Positions 1-8,652 of a stretch of DNA of 64,000 bases are shown one piece after another (within the stretch, counting starts at the first letter, position 1; the number at the start of each line of letters is the position of its first letter). The stretch comes from Synechococcus sp. CS-1332. Lineage in GTDB: Bacteria; Cyanobacteriota; Cyanobacteriia; PCC-6307; Cyanobiaceae. Position numbers and translations under genes: made by a program. Location: the NCBI RefSeq assembly GCF_025127995.1, contig NZ_JAHLYP010000014.1:47718-111717 (forward strand). Direction: 5' to 3'. The notes under the pieces were generated by a model that saw only the letters and a list, made by a program, of their open reading frames with translations, had not been told where the DNA came from and did no database searches.

Positions 1-325
1 CCACCGGCCGGGGGCTGATTGAACGCAGATGGGCCAGGGAGCCGCTCACCTGCCCCAGCGGCAGCGTGGCGGTTGGTAGGAAACGGATTTCGGTGCTGGC
101 CGGCTGGGAGGCCAGCAGGCCCGGCAGCCGGCCGCGGGACACCGGCTCCCCGTTGACGAACCAGCGATCCTCAGCCGCCTGCACGATCCACAGGGCGCCG
201 GTGAGGGCCTGCCCGCCCTGGGGGCGCAGCCGCGGCTGGCGTTCCCGGGCCAGGTCGGCCAGGGCCGCGACCGATCCGCACAGCAGCAGGGTCAGCCCAA
301 CGAGAGAGGCAAGGGCGTAGGTCAT
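1..325 (-). CDS. ExbD/TolR-like biopolymer transport protein, C-terminus cut by window edge
   Basis: Read on the minus strand from ATG at 325, the frame stays open to the left edge (about 108 residues seen). It starts MTYALASLVGLTLLLCG, one N-terminal membrane segment followed by a soluble periplasmic-type domain, which is the ExbD/TolR layout. Its ATG overlaps the stop of the ExbB-like gene (ATGA, 322-325), so the two are translationally coupled. The pair would form an inner-membrane proton channel energising an outer-membrane process. The functional call rests mostly on the partner gene. Confidence 0.7.
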   Translation of the reverse strand, partial: MTYALASLVGLTLLLCGSVAALADLARERQPRLRPQGGQALTGALWIVQAAEDRWFVNGEPVSRGRLPGLLASQPASTEIRFLPTATLPLGQVSGSLAHLRSISPRPV

Positions 326-819
326 GTCTGGGGGGCCCAGGGCCGCCCGAGGCGCTGCAGCCGCAGGCACTGGCTGCGCCGCAGCCATTGGTTGGCGACC
401 AGGCTCGTGCTGGCGATCAGGCTGATGATCAGCCCCAGGGCTGTGCTCAGCAGCACCTGGCCGAAACCGGCCAGGTTGGCGCCCGCCGGCAGCAGCAACT
501 GGGGGCCAAGGCTGGAAAGCACCTGCATCAGACCGAGCACGGTGCCCACCAGCCCCAGCAGGGGTGCCAGCACCACGGCGGCCTGAAGCAGCGGTTCACC
601 GAAGCGCATCTCCAGGTCCCAGTCCTCCAGCCTCCGTCCGGCGGCAGGGCCCCCCTGCTCCGCCAGCAGCCGCTCCCACTGCTGCCGGCGGGAGACTCGA
701 GTTCGCCACCAGTTCCACCAGTAGCGGCCCCGGTCGAGGGCCACCGTCACCACGGCGATGGAGAGCAGCAGAAGGAGCAGGGCGACGGGCCCATTGATCC
801 CGGGGATCGTTGTCTTCAC
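322..819 (-). CDS. MotA/TolQ/ExbB family proton channel protein
   Basis: About 166 residues with three hydrophobic stretches: one near the N-terminus (PVALLLLLLSIAVVTVALD) and two in the C-terminal half around the TolQ/ExbB signature (AAVVLAPLLGLVGTVLGLM, then GQVLLSTALGLIISLIAS). The family forms the pentameric proton channel that works with ExbD. The frame is open up to an ATG at 930. I prefer the GTG at 819 because it places membrane segment 1 about 12 residues in and leaves room for a promoter towards the divergent cysteine synthase gene at 954. The downstream ExbD-like gene overlaps by four bases. Confidence 0.85.
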   Translation of the reverse strand: MKTTIPGINGPVALLLLLLSIAVVTVALDRGRYWWNWWRTRVSRRQQWERLLAEQGGPAAGRRLEDWDLEMRFGEPLLQAAVVLAPLLGLVGTVLGLMQVLSSLGPQLLLPAGANLAGFGQVLLSTALGLIISLIASTSLVANQWLRRSQCLRLQRLGRPWAPQT

Positions 820-953
820 CCCTGGCGACGTTCCATGGCTAAGGCTGATCGTATGGGCCGGTGTCGCCGGCACGACGTGCCGCAGCTGCTTGACAGTCTT
901 CTGCGCGCGAACGCTGTCTAAGGTGCCCATGGACCGGATCTTGAGGGAGCGCC

Positions 954-1934
954 ATGAGCCCCATCCACGCCGATAACAGCCTCAGCATCGGGCAGACCCC
1001 GCTGGTGGAGTTGCATCGCGTCACGGAGGGTTGCGGAGCTCGGGTGCTCGCCAAGATCGAGGGCCGCAACCCGGCCTATTCGGTGAAGTGCCGCATCGGC
1101 GCCGCGATGATCTGGCAGGCGGAAAAGGACGGTCTGCTGGGGCCCGGCAAGGAACTGATCGAGCCCACCAGCGGCAACACCGGCATCGCCCTGGCCTTCG
1201 TGGCCGCCTCCCGGGGCATCCCCCTCACGCTCACGATGCCGGAGACGATGAGCCTGGAGCGGCGCAAACTGCTCACGGCCTACGGCGCCAACTTGGTTCT
1301 CACCGAAGGTCGGCTCGGCATGGGCGGGGCGATCGGCGCGGCCCGGGAGCTGGCCGAATCCGATCCGGACCGCTGGGTGATGCTGCAGCAGTTCATGAAT
1401 CCGGCCAATCCCCGCATCCACCACGACACCACAGGGCCAGAAATCTGGAAGGACACCGACGGTGTTGTGGATGCGTTGGTGGCGGGCGTCGGCACGGGCG
1501 GCACCATCACCGGCGTCAGCCGCTACATCAAGACCACCCTGGGTAAGCCCCTGGTGTCGGTGGCGGTGGAGCCGCTCAACAGCCCCGTCATCCGTCAGAC
1601 CATCGCCGGCGAGGACCTCAAGCCTGGCCCCCACAAGATCCAGGGCATCGGCGCCGGATTCGTGCCCGCCAACCTGGATCTCAGCCTGGTCGATCGGGTC
1701 GAGGCCGTCAGCGACGAGGAGGCGGTGACCATGGCCCGCCGCCTGATGAAGGAGGAGGGGATCCTGGCCGGCATCTCCTGCGGCGCCGCCACCGTGGCCG
1801 CCCTGCGACTGGCCAGGGAAGAGGCTTTCGCGGGCCGCACGATCGTGGTGGTGCTGCCCGATTCCGGCGAGCGCTACCTCAGTTCGGTGCTGTTCGAGGG
1901 CATGTTCAACGAACGGGGCCTGGCCGCCGTCTGA
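954..1934 (+). CDS. cysK: Cysteine synthase (O-acetylserine sulfhydrylase)
   Basis: 326 residues, normal family length. PLP enzyme that makes L-cysteine from O-acetylserine and sulfide in the cytoplasm. Lys45 in [11 protein letters not shown] fits the Schiff-base lysine; [10 protein letters not shown] (residues 71-80) is the substrate-binding loop; [10 protein letters not shown] binds the PLP phosphate; CGAA near residue 275 is also conserved. CysK and CysM are hard to separate by eye; the length and motifs suit CysK. It is the first gene of a short plus-strand run with a hypothetical gene 21 bases downstream. Confidence 0.93.
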   Translation: MSPIHADNSLSIGQTPLVELHRVTEGCGARVLAKIEGRNPAYSVKCRIGAAMIWQAEKDGLLGPGKELIEPTSGNTGIALAFVAASRGIPLTLTMPETMSLERRKLLTAYGANLVLTEGRLGMGGAIGAARELAESDPDRWVMLQQFMNPANPRIHHDTTGPEIWKDTDGVVDALVAGVGTGGTITGVSRYIKTTLGKPLVSVAVEPLNSPVIRQTIAGEDLKPGPHKIQGIGAGFVPANLDLSLVDRVEAVSDEEAVTMARRLMKEEGILAGISCGAATVAALRLAREEAFAGRTIVVVLPDSGERYLSSVLFEGMFNERGLAAV

Positions 1935-1955
1935 TCCCTTTCGAGGCCACCGACG

Positions 1956-2390
1956 ATGAGTTATCTGCGCCAGATCATGCAGCGGCTCCACGACCGCTCC
2001 ACCCCGTTGCCGATGGCTGAGCGGGGTGAGGCCCAGGGCCGCCTTGATGAGCATCTGGCCCTCTACGGCGCACGCCTCGAGTCCTGCAGCGACGCCATGC
2101 TCCAGTACGAGGCCGCCTGGCTGGAGCAGCACATCGAAACCCTAGAACTCTGTGGGAGCCAGCCCACCATGCTGGCCAGTGCCGGTGGTGCCGAACGGGT
2201 CCAAGCGCTGCTGCAGGAAAGCCTCCGCTTCCGTGAGCGGCTTGAGCTCTGCCGGGGGCAGCGGGGGTTGGAGGGAGATGGCGTGCGGGCCGCCGTCGTG
2301 GCCAGTGAGCATGCCTGGGAGCTCTCCGATCCCGCCCTGCGGCGGGCCTGGGGCTTCCCCACCGACCCGCCCACGGGCCTTGCCGCCTGA
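1956..2390 (+). CDS. Conserved-type hypothetical protein, 144 aa
   Basis: I do not recognise a domain. The protein is soluble, charged and probably helical, with regularly spaced Glu/Leu/Arg and no signal peptide or membrane segment. It lies 21 bases after the cysteine synthase gene and may be co-transcribed with it. Codon use and GC match the neighbours, and the ORF runs cleanly from ATG ([15 protein letters not shown]) to TGA, so it is probably real. Confidence 0.7.
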   Translation: MSYLRQIMQRLHDRSTPLPMAERGEAQGRLDEHLALYGARLESCSDAMLQYEAAWLEQHIETLELCGSQPTMLASAGGAERVQALLQESLRFRERLELCRGQRGLEGDGVRAAVVASEHAWELSDPALRRAWGFPTDPPTGLAA

Positions 2391-2485
2391 GGCGAGCGTG
2401 TGCACGGTCGCGCACGCTGTACGCCTCGATACACCCCCCGGGCCAGGGCTCCCCAAGGATTCCTTGCGATCTCTTCAGCGGCGCC

Positions 2486-2767
2486 ATGGCCAGCTTCACG
2501 ATCAGCCTGGAAGGAGGCAAGTCCTTCACTTGTCCTGACGACACCTACATCCTTGATGCGGCTGAGGAGCAGGGCATCGATCTGCCCTATTCCTGCCGCG
2601 CCGGGGCCTGCAGCACCTGTGCCGGCAAGATCCTCTCCGGAAGCGTCGACCAGTCCGACCAGAGCTTCCTCGACGATGAACAGATCGGCGAAGGCTTTGC
2701 CCTTCTCTGCGTCAGCTACCCGCTCTCCGACTGCACCATCAAGCCGGGCGTCGAAGAGGATCTCTGA
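2486..2767 (+). CDS. petF: Plant-type [2Fe-2S] ferredoxin
   Basis: 93 residues. Carries electrons from photosystem I to FNR and other acceptors. The four cluster ligands are Cys37, Cys42, Cys45 and Cys75 (C-x4-C-x2-C-x29-C), in the context [15 protein letters not shown]. The acidic surface ([14 protein letters not shown]) and the C-terminal EEDL are typical of photosynthetic ferredoxins. It is slightly shorter than the usual 97-99 residues, so it may be one of several paralogues rather than the main PetF. The gene is convergent with the glutathione reductase gene. Confidence 0.93.
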   Translation: MASFTISLEGGKSFTCPDDTYILDAAEEQGIDLPYSCRAGACSTCAGKILSGSVDQSDQSFLDDEQIGEGFALLCVSYPLSDCTIKPGVEEDL

Positions 2768-2786
2768 TCGGCTTGAGCCCGATCAG
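2764..2786. terminator. Hairpin shared by two convergent gene ends
   Basis: CTGATCGG and CCGATCAG form an 8-bp perfect stem around a 7-base loop and include the stop codons of both the ferredoxin (plus) and glutathione reductase (minus) genes. There is no clear T-run, so termination is inferred from position and stem only. Confidence 0.4.
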
Positions 2787-4141
2787 CCGGGCATGGTGAC
2801 GAACTCCTCGGCCACCGAGGGGTGCAGGGCCATGGTGCGGTCGAAGTCGGCCTTGGTGGCCCCCATGCCGATGGCGATCGCCGCCATCTGAATGATCTCG
2901 GCGCTGTGCTCGCCCACCATGTGGCAGCCCACCACCTTGTTGGTGGCGGTTTCCACGATCAGTTTCAGCAGCACCCGGGGGCCGCGGGCCGGCAGGGCCT
3001 GGGCCATGGGCCGGAAGCGGGCCCGGTGGACGCGGATGCCGTCGGTGCTGAAGCGTTCGATCGCCGCTTCCTCGCTCAGTCCCACCCCGGCCAGTTCCGG
3101 CTGGCTGAACACGGCACTGGCCACCAGGTCGTGGTTCACCTGGCGGGGTTTGTTCCCATACACCGTGTCGGCGAAGGCGCGACCTTCATCCACCGCCACC
3201 GGCGTCAGGTTGATCCGGTCGGTCACGTCACCCACCGCATGGATGTGGGGCACGTTGGTGGTCTGGTCGGCATCCACCGGGATGCGATGGCCTTCCACTG
3301 CCACCCCCGCGGACTCCAGCTGCAGCCCGTCGAGGAAAGGCCGGCGGCCGGTGGCCAGCAGCACGCCGCCGCAGGGGAGCACCTCGCCGCTCTGGGTGAC
3401 GAGCTCCAGGGCTCCGGGCACGCCGGTGATGGCGGCGGGGCTGTGGGCGAAGCGGATCTCGATGCCTTCGGCCTCCATGGCCTCCTGCACGGCCGAGGAG
3501 GCCTCCCGATCGAAGCCCCGCAGCAGGTGATCGCCCCGCACCAGCAGGGTCACCGCCACGCCCAGGCCATGCAGGATGCAGGCGAACTCGCAGGCGATGA
3601 AGCCCGCTCCCACCACCACCACGCGCTCCGGGAGGCTCTCCTGCAGGAACATGTCGTCGCTCACCCAGCCCAGTTCGGCCCCGGGGAACACGGGCCGGTG
3701 TGGGCGGCCGCCGGCGGCGATCAGGATCCGTTCCCCCTTGAGCCGTCGGCTGACGGTGGATCCTTGGACGACATCGATGTGGTGGGGATCGGCGAAGCGG
3801 CCCCAGCCCCGCACCAGCTCGACGCCGGCCTTTTCCAGCAGGCCGATATGGAGCTCATTGAGCCGGTCCACCTCGCGGCGCACGTTGGCGAGCAGCACCG
3901 CGGCATCAGGCCGGAAGCCATCCAGCTGCCAGCCGTAGCTGGCCGCATCGGCCAGCAGGTGCCGGTAGGCCGAGCCATAGACCAACAACTTCTTGGGCAC
4001 ACAACCGCGGATCACGCAGGTGCCGCCCACCCGATCGCCCTCCACGATCGCCACCGAGGCCCCGTAGGAGGCCGCCCGTTTGGCGGCGGCGAGGCCACCA
4101 GAGCCCGCCCCCAGGACGATCAGATCGAAGCAGTCGGTCAT
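2783..4141 (-). CDS. gor: Glutathione-disulfide reductase
   Basis: 452 residues, full length. FAD/NADPH disulfide oxidoreductase that regenerates reduced glutathione. The N-terminal FAD-binding motif is GAGSGGLAAA (residues 11-20). The redox-active disulfide is Cys42/Cys47 in GGTCVIRGCVPKK. A second nucleotide-binding motif is VVVGAGFIACEFA, followed by GDVTDRINLTPVA and the C-terminal catalytic LHPSVAEEF. Its ATG overlaps the stop of the upstream pentapeptide-repeat gene (ATGA), so the two are probably coupled. Confidence 0.94.
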   Translation of the reverse strand: MTDCFDLIVLGAGSGGLAAAKRAASYGASVAIVEGDRVGGTCVIRGCVPKKLLVYGSAYRHLLADAASYGWQLDGFRPDAAVLLANVRREVDRLNELHIGLLEKAGVELVRGWGRFADPHHIDVVQGSTVSRRLKGERILIAAGGRPHRPVFPGAELGWVSDDMFLQESLPERVVVVGAGFIACEFACILHGLGVAVTLLVRGDHLLRGFDREASSAVQEAMEAEGIEIRFAHSPAAITGVPGALELVTQSGEVLPCGGVLLATGRRPFLDGLQLESAGVAVEGHRIPVDADQTTNVPHIHAVGDVTDRINLTPVAVDEGRAFADTVYGNKPRQVNHDLVASAVFSQPELAGVGLSEEAAIERFSTDGIRVHRARFRPMAQALPARGPRVLLKLIVETATNKVVGCHMVGEHSAEIIQMAAIAIGMGATKADFDRTMALHPSVAEEFVTMPG

Positions 4142-4794
4142 GGCAGCAGGGCGTCGTGGAGCAGGGTGCCATCCAGCATGGCGTCCCGTAGATCGGTGTC
4201 CCGCAGGTCGCAGCCGCTCAGGTCGGCGTCGCGCAGATCGGCCCTCTCCATGTTGGCGCCGTAGAGGCAGGCGCCGCGAAGGTCACTGCCCTGCAGCAGG
4301 GCCCCCTGCAGCAGGGCGAAGCTGAGATCGGCCGCCTGGAAATCGGCCCCGCCCAGGTCGGTGCGCTGGTCGAGCCCCCCCCGGAAGTCGGCCTCCACAA
4401 GCCGGGCGGTCCGCCAGCGGCTGTGGGCCCCCAGGACGCCCCGCAGGCAACAGCGGTGCATCAGGGCGCCGCCGAAATCGGCCCCCTGCAGCCGGGCCGC
4501 CGACAGGTCGGCGTCGTGCCAGAAGGAGCCGCTGGCCGCCACGGCCGAGAGGTCGGCCCCCCAGAGCAGCGCCTGCTGGAGGCAGGCGCCCTCCAGGTTG
4601 GCTCCCGCCAGGCGGGCATGGCCGAACCGCCCTTCTTTGAAGCAGGCACCGCTCAGGTTGCAATCGCCGAGATCGAGGGCGACCCCATCGAGATCACCCA
4701 GCCGCAGGCCGGCAAAATCGCGTCGGCCCTCGGCCAGGGCGCGTTTGAGGGCGTCCAGGTCGGCGGGGAGGTCAGAGGATGGCCGCAAGGGCAT
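4138..4794 (-). CDS. Pentapeptide-repeat protein
   Basis: 218 residues. From about residue 45 the sequence is a run of A(D/N)LXX-type repeats (for example GACFKEGRFGHARLAGANLEG, ADLRDADLSGCDLRDTDLRD), which fold as a right-handed beta-helix. The family is very common in cyanobacteria and mostly without known function. The N-terminal 40 residues (PSSDLPADLDALKRALAEGRRDF) are non-repeat. It overlaps the ArsR-type gene upstream by 23 bases and gor downstream by 4, which suggests a three-gene operon. Confidence 0.9.
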   Translation of the reverse strand: MPLRPSSDLPADLDALKRALAEGRRDFAGLRLGDLDGVALDLGDCNLSGACFKEGRFGHARLAGANLEGACLQQALLWGADLSAVAASGSFWHDADLSAARLQGADFGGALMHRCCLRGVLGAHSRWRTARLVEADFRGGLDQRTDLGGADFQAADLSFALLQGALLQGSDLRGACLYGANMERADLRDADLSGCDLRDTDLRDAMLDGTLLHDALLP

Positions 4795-5077
4795 CGAGTT
4801 GCTGACGGCGGGAGGCGAGCATCAGCTTTCTGGCCTGAACCAGGAGCTGGAAGACGCCCTTGTCGATGACTTCATAGAACACCAGGCTGCCTTCGGGACG
4901 GCGGCGCACCACACCGGCGATCGTGAGCAGCTTGAGATGCTTGGACACCAACGCCTGGCTGAGGCCGGTCTTCTCGACGACGGCGGTCACATTCAGCGGT
5001 CCCGGACGCAGGGTCTCCAGCACGGTGAGGCGGTTGGGTTCGGAGAACACCTTGAAGTAGTCGGCCAGGGATTCCAT
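4772..5077 (-). CDS. ArsR-family winged-helix regulator lacking metal-binding cysteines
   Basis: 101 residues from the ATG at 5077 (MESLADYFKVFSEPNRLTVLETL). The recognition helix is TGLSQALVSKHLKLL and the wing is RRRPEGSLVFYEV. No cysteine occurs anywhere, and the usual metal-site motif is replaced by GPLNVTAV, so it is not a classical arsenic or metal sensor. A GTG at 5116 is in frame, but it sits inside a copy of the operator half-site (5108-5117), so the later ATG is preferred. Divergent from acsF. Probable autoregulator and regulator of acsF (inference). Confidence 0.85.
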   Translation of the reverse strand: MESLADYFKVFSEPNRLTVLETLRPGPLNVTAVVEKTGLSQALVSKHLKLLTIAGVVRRRPEGSLVFYEVIDKGVFQLLVQARKLMLASRRQQLDALAAIL

Positions 5078-5107
5078 CGACCGCTCCAGTGCCTGGGATG
5101 GAGCAAA

Positions 5108-5214
5108 TGATACCACGCTGTCGTCTCAGACCAGTCATGCAGAATCGTGAAAACAGCCTTCTGCATCAACTGGAACACGTAGTATCACGTTGTCGTTATG
5201 ACGTGATACTACGT
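5108..5214. promoter_or_regulatory. Operator region between the ArsR-type gene and acsF
   Basis: A perfect 14-bp inverted repeat lies at 5177-5190 (ACGTAGTATCACGT) and 5201-5214 (ACGTGATACTACGT), separated by 10 bases, ending 10 bases before the acsF ATG. A further 9-of-10 copy of the half-site (TGATACCACG versus TGATACTACG) lies at 5108-5117, in front of the ArsR-type gene. ArsR dimers bind such dyads. Binding by this particular regulator is inferred from position. Confidence 0.75.
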
Positions 5215-5224
5215 CGCCACCCTG

Positions 5225-6253
5225 ATGACAGCCACCCTCTCCTCCGGCGCCGCGGCCCCGCACCTGCACGAGGACCTGCTGACGCCGCGCTTCTACACGA
5301 CCCAGATCGCCAAGGCGGCCCGCACCGACCTGGAGCAGCAACGGCCGGCCTTCGACGCGATGCTGGCCGAGATGGAGGCGGACTACAACCGGGAGCATTT
5401 CGATCGCAAGGCACCGCTGGATCGGCTCCGGGATCTCAGCCCCGAGGAGAAGCAGGCCTACGAGAGCTACCTGGTGCGTTCCTGCGTGTCGGAGTTCTCC
5501 GGATTCCTGCTGTTCAAGGAGCTCTCGCGCCGGCTGTTCCAGGCGCAGCGCCCCGAACTGGGGCGGCTGTTCCAGCTGATGGCCCGCGATGAGGCCCGCC
5601 ATGCCGGCTTCCTCAACCGGGCGCTGGTGGCCGAAGGCATCGAGATCGACCTGCCCAGCCTGAGCACCAAGCGACCGATCACCTGGTTCCCCCTGAGCTG
5701 GGTGCTCTACAGCGTCTTCCTGTCGGAAAAGATCGGCTACTGGCGCTACATCCTGATCGACCGCCATCTCAAGGACCATCCCGACAGCAACGTCGCGCCC
5801 CTGTTCGATTTCTTCGAACCCTGGTGCCAGGACGAGAACCGCCATGGCGACATCTTCAACATGCTGATCCGCTGCTGGCCTGGCCTGCGCCAGGGGTTTC
5901 GCGGCAAGTTGCTGAGTCGTTTCTTTCTCTGGTCGGTGTTTCTCACCCACAGCCTCACGGTGTGCGAGCGCGGTGACTTCTACCAAATTCTGGGCATGGA
6001 TCCGCAGCGGTTTGATGCGGAGGTGATGCGCCAGACCAACCGCACGGCCCGCCGTGCCTTCCCCTGGGTCTTCGACCTGGACAACGGCCAGTTCATCGCC
6101 CTGCGCGATCGCCTCGTCGCCTGCTTCCAGGAGATGGGCACCGCCCGCCGCCAGGGGGACTCTCCGCTGCACCAGCTCGGCCTGAAGCTGCGCTTCGGTG
6201 GGTTGCTGTGGCGCCAGTTCTTCCAGCCGATGCTGCGGGTGGAAACGGCCTGA
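5225..6253 (+). CDS. acsF: Aerobic Mg-protoporphyrin IX monomethyl ester (oxidative) cyclase
   Basis: 342 residues. Diiron oxygenase that forms the isocyclic fifth ring of chlorophyll. Iron-ligand motifs are visible: Glu90 in SEFSGFLLFKE, RDEARH (121-126) and QDENRH (202-207). Length and sequence match AcsF/ChlA/CycI. Cyanobacteria often carry two copies, one induced at low oxygen with ho2 and hemN. Here heme oxygenase and hemN lie 4.5 kb downstream on the same strand, so this may be the low-oxygen form (inference). The palindrome immediately upstream indicates transcriptional control. Confidence 0.94.
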   Translation: MTATLSSGAAAPHLHEDLLTPRFYTTQIAKAARTDLEQQRPAFDAMLAEMEADYNREHFDRKAPLDRLRDLSPEEKQAYESYLVRSCVSEFSGFLLFKELSRRLFQAQRPELGRLFQLMARDEARHAGFLNRALVAEGIEIDLPSLSTKRPITWFPLSWVLYSVFLSEKIGYWRYILIDRHLKDHPDSNVAPLFDFFEPWCQDENRHGDIFNMLIRCWPGLRQGFRGKLLSRFFLWSVFLTHSLTVCERGDFYQILGMDPQRFDAEVMRQTNRTARRAFPWVFDLDNGQFIALRDRLVACFQEMGTARRQGDSPLHQLGLKLRFGGLLWRQFFQPMLRVETA

Positions 6254-6296
6254 GGGCGCGGGCTCGACACGCCAGTCGTTCCCCAGCGTCCACGCC

Positions 6297-7337
6297 TCAG
6301 AAACCCGCCTCGTCGAGCATCCCCCGCAGTACTTCAGCGCTGTGACGCAGTTGCCCCATTTCCTTCTCGGTGAGGGCCATCTGCACCAGGGCGGCAGCGC
6401 CGCTGTCGTTGACGATCGTGGGCAGGCTGAGGCAGACATCGGGCAGGCCGTAGTGGCCGTGGCTGCGGCTGCTCACGGTGAGCATCTGGTCCTTGCTGCG
6501 CAGCACCGCCTCGACGATCTCGGCGGTGGCTAGCCCGATCGCCCAGGAGGTGCTGCCCTTGAGCCGGATGATCTCGTAGGCCGCCTGGCGCACCTCGCCG
6601 TGGAACAGCTCCTGAAGCTCAGGATCCGCCAGGGTGCGGCTGCCCTCCCAGCCGCCATCGATCAGCCCCGAGCCGGCCACCATCACCCGGCTCCAGACCG
6701 GCACCTCCGAATCTCCGTGTTCGCCGATCACGCAGGCCTGGACGTCGTGGGGATCGATCCCAAGACGGCGACTGATGGCCATGCGGAAGCGGGCGGAATC
6801 GAGCACGGTGCCCGAGCCGATCACCCGGTGCGCAGGGAAGCCGCTCAGCTGGCCGGCGATGTGGGTGAGCACATCCACCGGGTTGCTCACCACCAGCAGC
6901 ACCGCCCGGGGGCAGTGGCTGGCGATCGGTGGCACGAGCCTGCGGAACAGGGCCGCATTGCGCTCGATCAGCTCCCGCCTTGACTGTCCGGGCTGCTGGG
7001 CCACACCGGCGGTGATCACCACCAGATCGGCGTCCCGGCCCTCCTCCTCCACGGTCCCGGCCCGCAGATCGGTGCGGGGCAGGAAAGGCAGGCCATGGCA
7101 GAGGTCCATCACCTCCCCCTCCAGCCGGTCATGGGCCACATCCACCAGCACCAGGTCCTCCTGGCAGCCCCGATGCAGGATCGCCACGGCGCAGGCCATC
7201 CCCACGGCGCCGCAGCCCACGATCACCACCTTGCGGCCGGGCAGGGTGCGCCCCCGCGCCTGGGCGCCGGTGGGCAGCAGCAGGTTGCAGAACGGGGCTG
7301 CTGAGGCGTCGCCGACGGCCGGGGTGAGATCAGGCAA
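6297..7337 (-). CDS. ldh: L-lactate dehydrogenase (LDH/MDH superfamily)
   Basis: 346 residues. NAD-binding motif VVIVGCGAVGMACA near residue 37. The substrate loop reads GVAQQPGQSR, with Gln at the position that marks lactate dehydrogenases (Arg in malate dehydrogenases). The catalytic block is IGEHGDSEVPVWS. It would interconvert pyruvate and lactate during fermentation. The start overlaps the end of the upstream TerB-like gene by 8 bases. The N-terminal 35 residues before the Rossmann fold are longer than usual, so a later start is possible. Confidence 0.88.
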   Translation of the reverse strand: MPDLTPAVGDASAAPFCNLLLPTGAQARGRTLPGRKVVIVGCGAVGMACAVAILHRGCQEDLVLVDVAHDRLEGEVMDLCHGLPFLPRTDLRAGTVEEEGRDADLVVITAGVAQQPGQSRRELIERNAALFRRLVPPIASHCPRAVLLVVSNPVDVLTHIAGQLSGFPAHRVIGSGTVLDSARFRMAISRRLGIDPHDVQACVIGEHGDSEVPVWSRVMVAGSGLIDGGWEGSRTLADPELQELFHGEVRQAAYEIIRLKGSTSWAIGLATAEIVEAVLRSKDQMLTVSSRSHGHYGLPDVCLSLPTIVNDSGAAALVQMALTEKEMGQLRHSAEVLRGMLDEAGF

Positions 7338-7776
7338 CGGTTTCCCCGATCAGAACATCGCGCTGCAGCAGTGTCATGACCTCCTGGATCTGGGCGGCCC
7401 GGCCCGGTGGCATGGAAAGCTCGTCGCCCAGGGTGGTGAGGAAGGTCGCCTCCTCGGGTTTCACCACCCGATCGCAGAGCACCAGCTGGACGGCCAGGCC
7501 GAAGGCCACCTCCTGCTGTGCGGCCGTGAGGGCCGGTACGGCCTGGCGGATCAGTTCCTGCCAGTGATCGCGGCGGAAGAGGTGCAGAAGTCCATCAATG
7601 AGCTCGCCGAAAGCCAGCGGCGTCATGCTCCTGTAAGGGGAGCGATGGATCAACTGCTCCTTGAGGAGGCGAGCCTCTTCACGTCCGAAGTTGCTGTCAC
7701 AGCAAACGGCAGCCAGAGGAATGGCCGCGAAAGCCTCGGCGGGGGTCAAGGTGCATCCCTGATCATTTGCATGCAT
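7330..7776 (-). CDS. TerB-like (tellurite-resistance fold) protein
   Basis: 148 residues from ATG 7776 (MHANDQGCTLTPAEAFAAI); the frame stays open upstream to 7815. The layout, an all-helical domain with FAAIPLAAVCCDSNFGREEARLL and LCDRVVKPEEATFLTTLG, matches cyanobacterial TerB-like proteins: two acidic helix-loop segments resembling metal-binding loops. A second relative lies at 19417-19869. Function unknown. Probably in an operon with ldh (8-base overlap). Confidence 0.65.
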   Translation of the reverse strand: MHANDQGCTLTPAEAFAAIPLAAVCCDSNFGREEARLLKEQLIHRSPYRSMTPLAFGELIDGLLHLFRRDHWQELIRQAVPALTAAQQEVAFGLAVQLVLCDRVVKPEEATFLTTLGDELSMPPGRAAQIQEVMTLLQRDVLIGETVA

Positions 7777-7948
7777 TGCAGCTCCCCTCTGTGAATCAGG
7801 AAGCCACTGTGACACAAACCTTGGTAAACTCCACTTTCAGTGCTTTCGCCTGCCAGCAGCATCTTTTCCCTTATGGAGTGCATGGAAGCTCTCCCGTCAA
7901 GCTGCCTGGGACACCCTCCTCGGTGATGCCCGATGCGAGGATCTGACG

Positions 7949-8384
7949 ATGACTGCGGCGCAGGTTTCTAACGGCAGCAGCGCCCACCCGGGCGCCGCGG
8001 TGACGCCGGAAGGCATGAACTTCTGCGTCTATTCCAAGTTCGCCACCCGGGTCGAACCGCTGTTGTTCGATCGGGAGAACGACGCTGTCCCTGGGCTCCT
8101 CGTCGCGTTGGATCCAGTGGGGCAGCGCACCTACAACTATTGGCATTGCCAACGCCTACTGGGAGGGTCTGGAGTTCCAATTGCCGCCTGCCTACAGGGG
8201 CGGCATCCCCTGGCGCCTGTGGATCGACACCGCCCTGCCCTCCCCGCTCGACATCAGCGACTGGGGGAGCGCGCCTGCGGTCACCGCCACCTACTACCGG
8301 GTGGAGGCCCGCTCGGGGGTGGTGCTCTTCGTGCCGCTCAGCGGCGACGGGGCCGATTCCGGTACGCCCATCGCCCGATCCTGA
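7949..8384 (+). pseudogene. glgX: Glycogen-debranching enzyme (isoamylase type) remnant with large internal deletion
   Basis: The 5' part, from ATG 7949, encodes the start of the N-terminal early-set domain of GlgX-type enzymes (HPGAAVTPEGMNFCVYSKFATRVEPLLFD). At about 8135-8150 the frame changes and the sequence continues directly as the enzyme's C-terminus (IANAYWEGLEFQLPPAYRG, then WRLWIDTALPSPLDI, ending VVLFVPLSG). The whole catalytic GH13 barrel, roughly 500-600 residues, is missing. The remaining two ends are in different frames, so this is a non-functional scar. Confidence 0.8.
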
Positions 8385-8496
8385 AGCCACAGAGCTCCAC
8401 TGCCGCTCCCTTGCGCAGACGGGGCGGCGCTCCTCGATCATTTCACGCAAGGCCCTGAAGCCACCCCGGGCTGTGCAGTGTCCCCGCATCAACAGG

Positions 8497-8603
8497 GTCG
8501 CTGCCGGCCTCTGACAGCGGCTTCTTCCACTGGCTCACCTGGATCGGGTGCGCCACATGGTCGCCTCCATGGCGAGCTTGGCCTTAGCTTCAGGAGTGAA
8601 ATC
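8497..8603 (-). mobile_element. IS3-family transposase OrfA remnant
   Basis: On the minus strand, 8603 downward reads DFTPEAKAKLAMEATMW, the start of an IS3-type OrfA. After a short deletion and frame change it reads HPIQVSQWKKPLSEAGSD, the end of the OrfA helix-turn-helix (compare HPNQITQWKK in intact elements). No OrfB or terminal repeats are seen. It lies antisense to the 5' end of the open frame that leads into the membrane protein gene at 8653. Confidence 0.65.
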
Positions 8604-8652
8604 GCTGCTGATGCCACTGCCTATGCCGAGAGCAATGGTGGTAACTAAATCC

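Noticed and set aside
66..320. 84-codon open frame on the plus strand
   Set aside because: It is antisense to the ExbD-like gene, which has a membrane segment and an ATGA coupling to ExbB.
4772..5116. ArsR-type regulator as a metal or arsenic sensor
   Set aside because: It contains no cysteine and lacks the metal-binding helix motif.
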